Shown here one piece after another: positions 42,621 to 43,344 of a stretch of DNA of 43,344 bases. Positions within the stretch are counted from its first letter, which is position 1; every line of letters begins with the position of its first letter. Made by a program: the position numbers and the translations under genes. Origin of the DNA: Gudongella sp046224405 (GTDB lineage Bacteria > Bacillota > Clostridia > Tissierellales > Tissierellaceae); the NCBI RefSeq assembly GCF_046224405.1, contig NZ_JBJXRK010000022.1, positions 1 to 43,344 of the forward strand, in the 5' to 3' direction. The notes under the pieces are model-generated. The model searched no databases, had not been told where the DNA came from, and was given only the letters and a program-made list of their open reading frames with translations.

Positions 42621-42651
42621 AAAAAAACCGACCTAAATAAAAGGTCGGTTT
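42621..42651 (-). terminator. Rho-independent terminator upstream of the protease, end of the GNAT transcript
   Basis: AAACCGACCT pairs with AGGTCGGTTT around a seven-base loop, and the minus strand continues with TTTT. It lies 137 bases past the GNAT stop codon. Confidence 0.82.
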
Positions 42652-42664
42652 CGCTATTCGCTCA

Positions 42665-42698
42665 TTTGGAGTCAAGCGTCCATCTAATGGACTCCAAA
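42665..42698. repeat. Inverted repeat with two alternative pairings, between GNAT gene and terminator
   Basis: TTTGGAGTC (42665-42673) can pair with GACTCCAAA (42690-42698), or GTCCAT (42678-42683) with ATGGAC (42687-42692). Both foldings share the same bases, so only one can form at a time. It lies in the 3' leader of the GNAT transcript. No known riboswitch is recognised. Confidence 0.4.
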
Positions 42699-42787
42699 AT
42701 CAAGGCGCCCATTCATCTAAAGTATATTCTGCTTTGATTACTTGATACCCAAAAAATCAGCTCAACAATTCATTTTCCTGATCAATA

Positions 42788-43324
42788 TCAATCAATTTCC
42801 AGTCCCATGCAGATTGAGTCGAAGAATTCCCCCTTTATGCAAAGGTCCCTTGTCCTTATTCCCTCCTGGATAAAGCCCAGCTTTTCATATGCTGATATTG
42901 CTGAGAAGTTGTCGGACCTTACCCTGAGGTTTATCTTTCGGATTATCCCCGTGTCCCTGCTCCAATCGATAAGATACTGGATCAGGGCCTTCCCTACTCC
43001 AATGCCCCAGAATTCCTTAAGGACAGTCACTCCGAACTCACCCACATGCTCGACCCTTTTTCTCGGCCCTCCTGCAAAGCTTAGGTTGCCGATGATCCTT
43101 CCATCCTTTTCCGCAAGGATAAAGAGGGCATTCTTCTGGCTTGAGATGTTCTCGATGAACCTTTCCTCCTCCTTAACGGTCTTTTCAAACTCACCCCGCC
43201 CGAAGGTAATGAAGTCGGATTCTCCACCAACCTGCTGCAGGTACCTGATTATGGGAGGTGCGTCCTCCTTTGTCGCCCTTCTTATGATCATTTTACTTCC
43301 GTCTTTCAATTCTATCTCTTTCAT
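42788..43324 (-). CDS. GNAT family N-acetyltransferase
   Basis: The 178-aa protein has the RimJ/RimL-like GNAT plan: IIRRATKEDAPPIIRYLQQV at the start, ILAEKDGRIIGNLSFAGG, EHVGEFGVTVLKEFWGIGVG (acetyl-CoA loop, WGIGVGKAL), and INLRVRSDNFSAISAYEKLG FIQEG at the end. It transfers acetyl from acetyl-CoA to an amine, of a protein or a small molecule; the substrate cannot be read. AGGCGGCCC lies before the ATG near the window edge. The transcript ends at 42621-42651. Confidence 0.9.
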   Translation of the reverse strand: MKEIELKDGSKMIIRRATKEDAPPIIRYLQQVGGESDFITFGRGEFEKTVKEEERFIENISSQKNALFILAEKDGRIIGNLSFAGGPRKRVEHVGEFGVTVLKEFWGIGVGKALIQYLIDWSRDTGIIRKINLRVRSDNFSAISAYEKLGFIQEGIRTRDLCIKGEFFDSICMGLEID

Positions 43325-43344
43325 GGGCCGCCTCCGGTCAAATT

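Noticed and set aside
1..43344. CRISPR arrays, tRNA or rRNA genes, insertion sequences
   Set aside because: No regularly spaced repeats, cloverleaf or rRNA segments, or transposase reading frames were seen. In particular the ICE end is not at a tRNA.

Overview
The window joins two kinds of DNA. Positions 1 to about 21,195 are AT-rich (roughly 30% GC by eye) and hold the conjugation module of an integrative conjugative element (ICE), almost all on the minus strand. From about 21,196 to 43,344 lies a chromosome of clearly higher GC. Gram-positive style ribosome binding sites, SpoVT/AbrB and YcsF/KipI/KipA-type genes, and the ICE family all point to a Firmicute, probably a clostridial or Tissierella-like anaerobe. 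The species cannot be read from the sequence.

The ICE is of the Tn1549 / Clostridioides difficile CTn type. In transcription order (right to left) it carries a DUF6017-type replication-initiator-like protein, a DUF3801 protein, VirD4, Maff2, a VirB6/TrbL-like protein, a small membrane protein, PrgI, VirB4, a Bro-N antirepressor, a two-domain M23 + NlpC/P60 hydrolase, DUF4315, DUF4366, and topoisomerase III. A partial ECF sigma factor sits at the left edge. Relaxase and integrase are not in the window and would lie to the left. Two genes look like cargo. One encodes a ~1,536-aa protein with a sacsin/Hsp90-like ATPase domain and a NO VEIN (DUF3883) C-terminal domain with PD-(D/E)xK-like residues; it sits between DUF4366 and topB. 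The other is an unknown 434-aa protein with a C-terminal membrane helix at the ICE end. The giant cargo gene is bracketed by a 59-bp direct repeat (58/59 identical) made from the 3' end of the DUF4366 gene, a visible scar of cargo insertion.

The right ICE end lies inside a type I methyltransferase gene, hsdM, which is cut at its SAM-binding motif I (DPCCG). Just upstream is a modification-dependent restriction operon: McrB with an EVE-like domain inserted in its AAA+ module, McrC with a PD-(D/E)xK nuclease, and a free-standing SRA-like domain protein. An orphan AbiEi antitoxin with a 16-codon stub of its AbiEii toxin lies 8 kb away. The chromosome near the ICE is therefore a defence neighbourhood, and the ICE carries its own defence-like gene into it.

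The rest is housekeeping and accessory chromosome: a lipoprotein pair, a DapA-family aldolase, a 5-oxoprolinase operon (pxpA, ycsG-like NRAMP transporter, pxpB, pxpC), an ADP-ribosylglycohydrolase, a TetR-controlled ABC exporter with two visible operators, a PdxA-family dehydrogenase, a RelE/AbrB toxin-antitoxin pair, a secreted papain-like protease with copper-amine-oxidase-type repeats, and a GNAT acetyltransferase. Three promoters (hsdM, the 195-aa gene, dapA) share a conserved block of about 75-85 bp of unknown meaning. No rRNA, tRNA or CRISPR array was seen.
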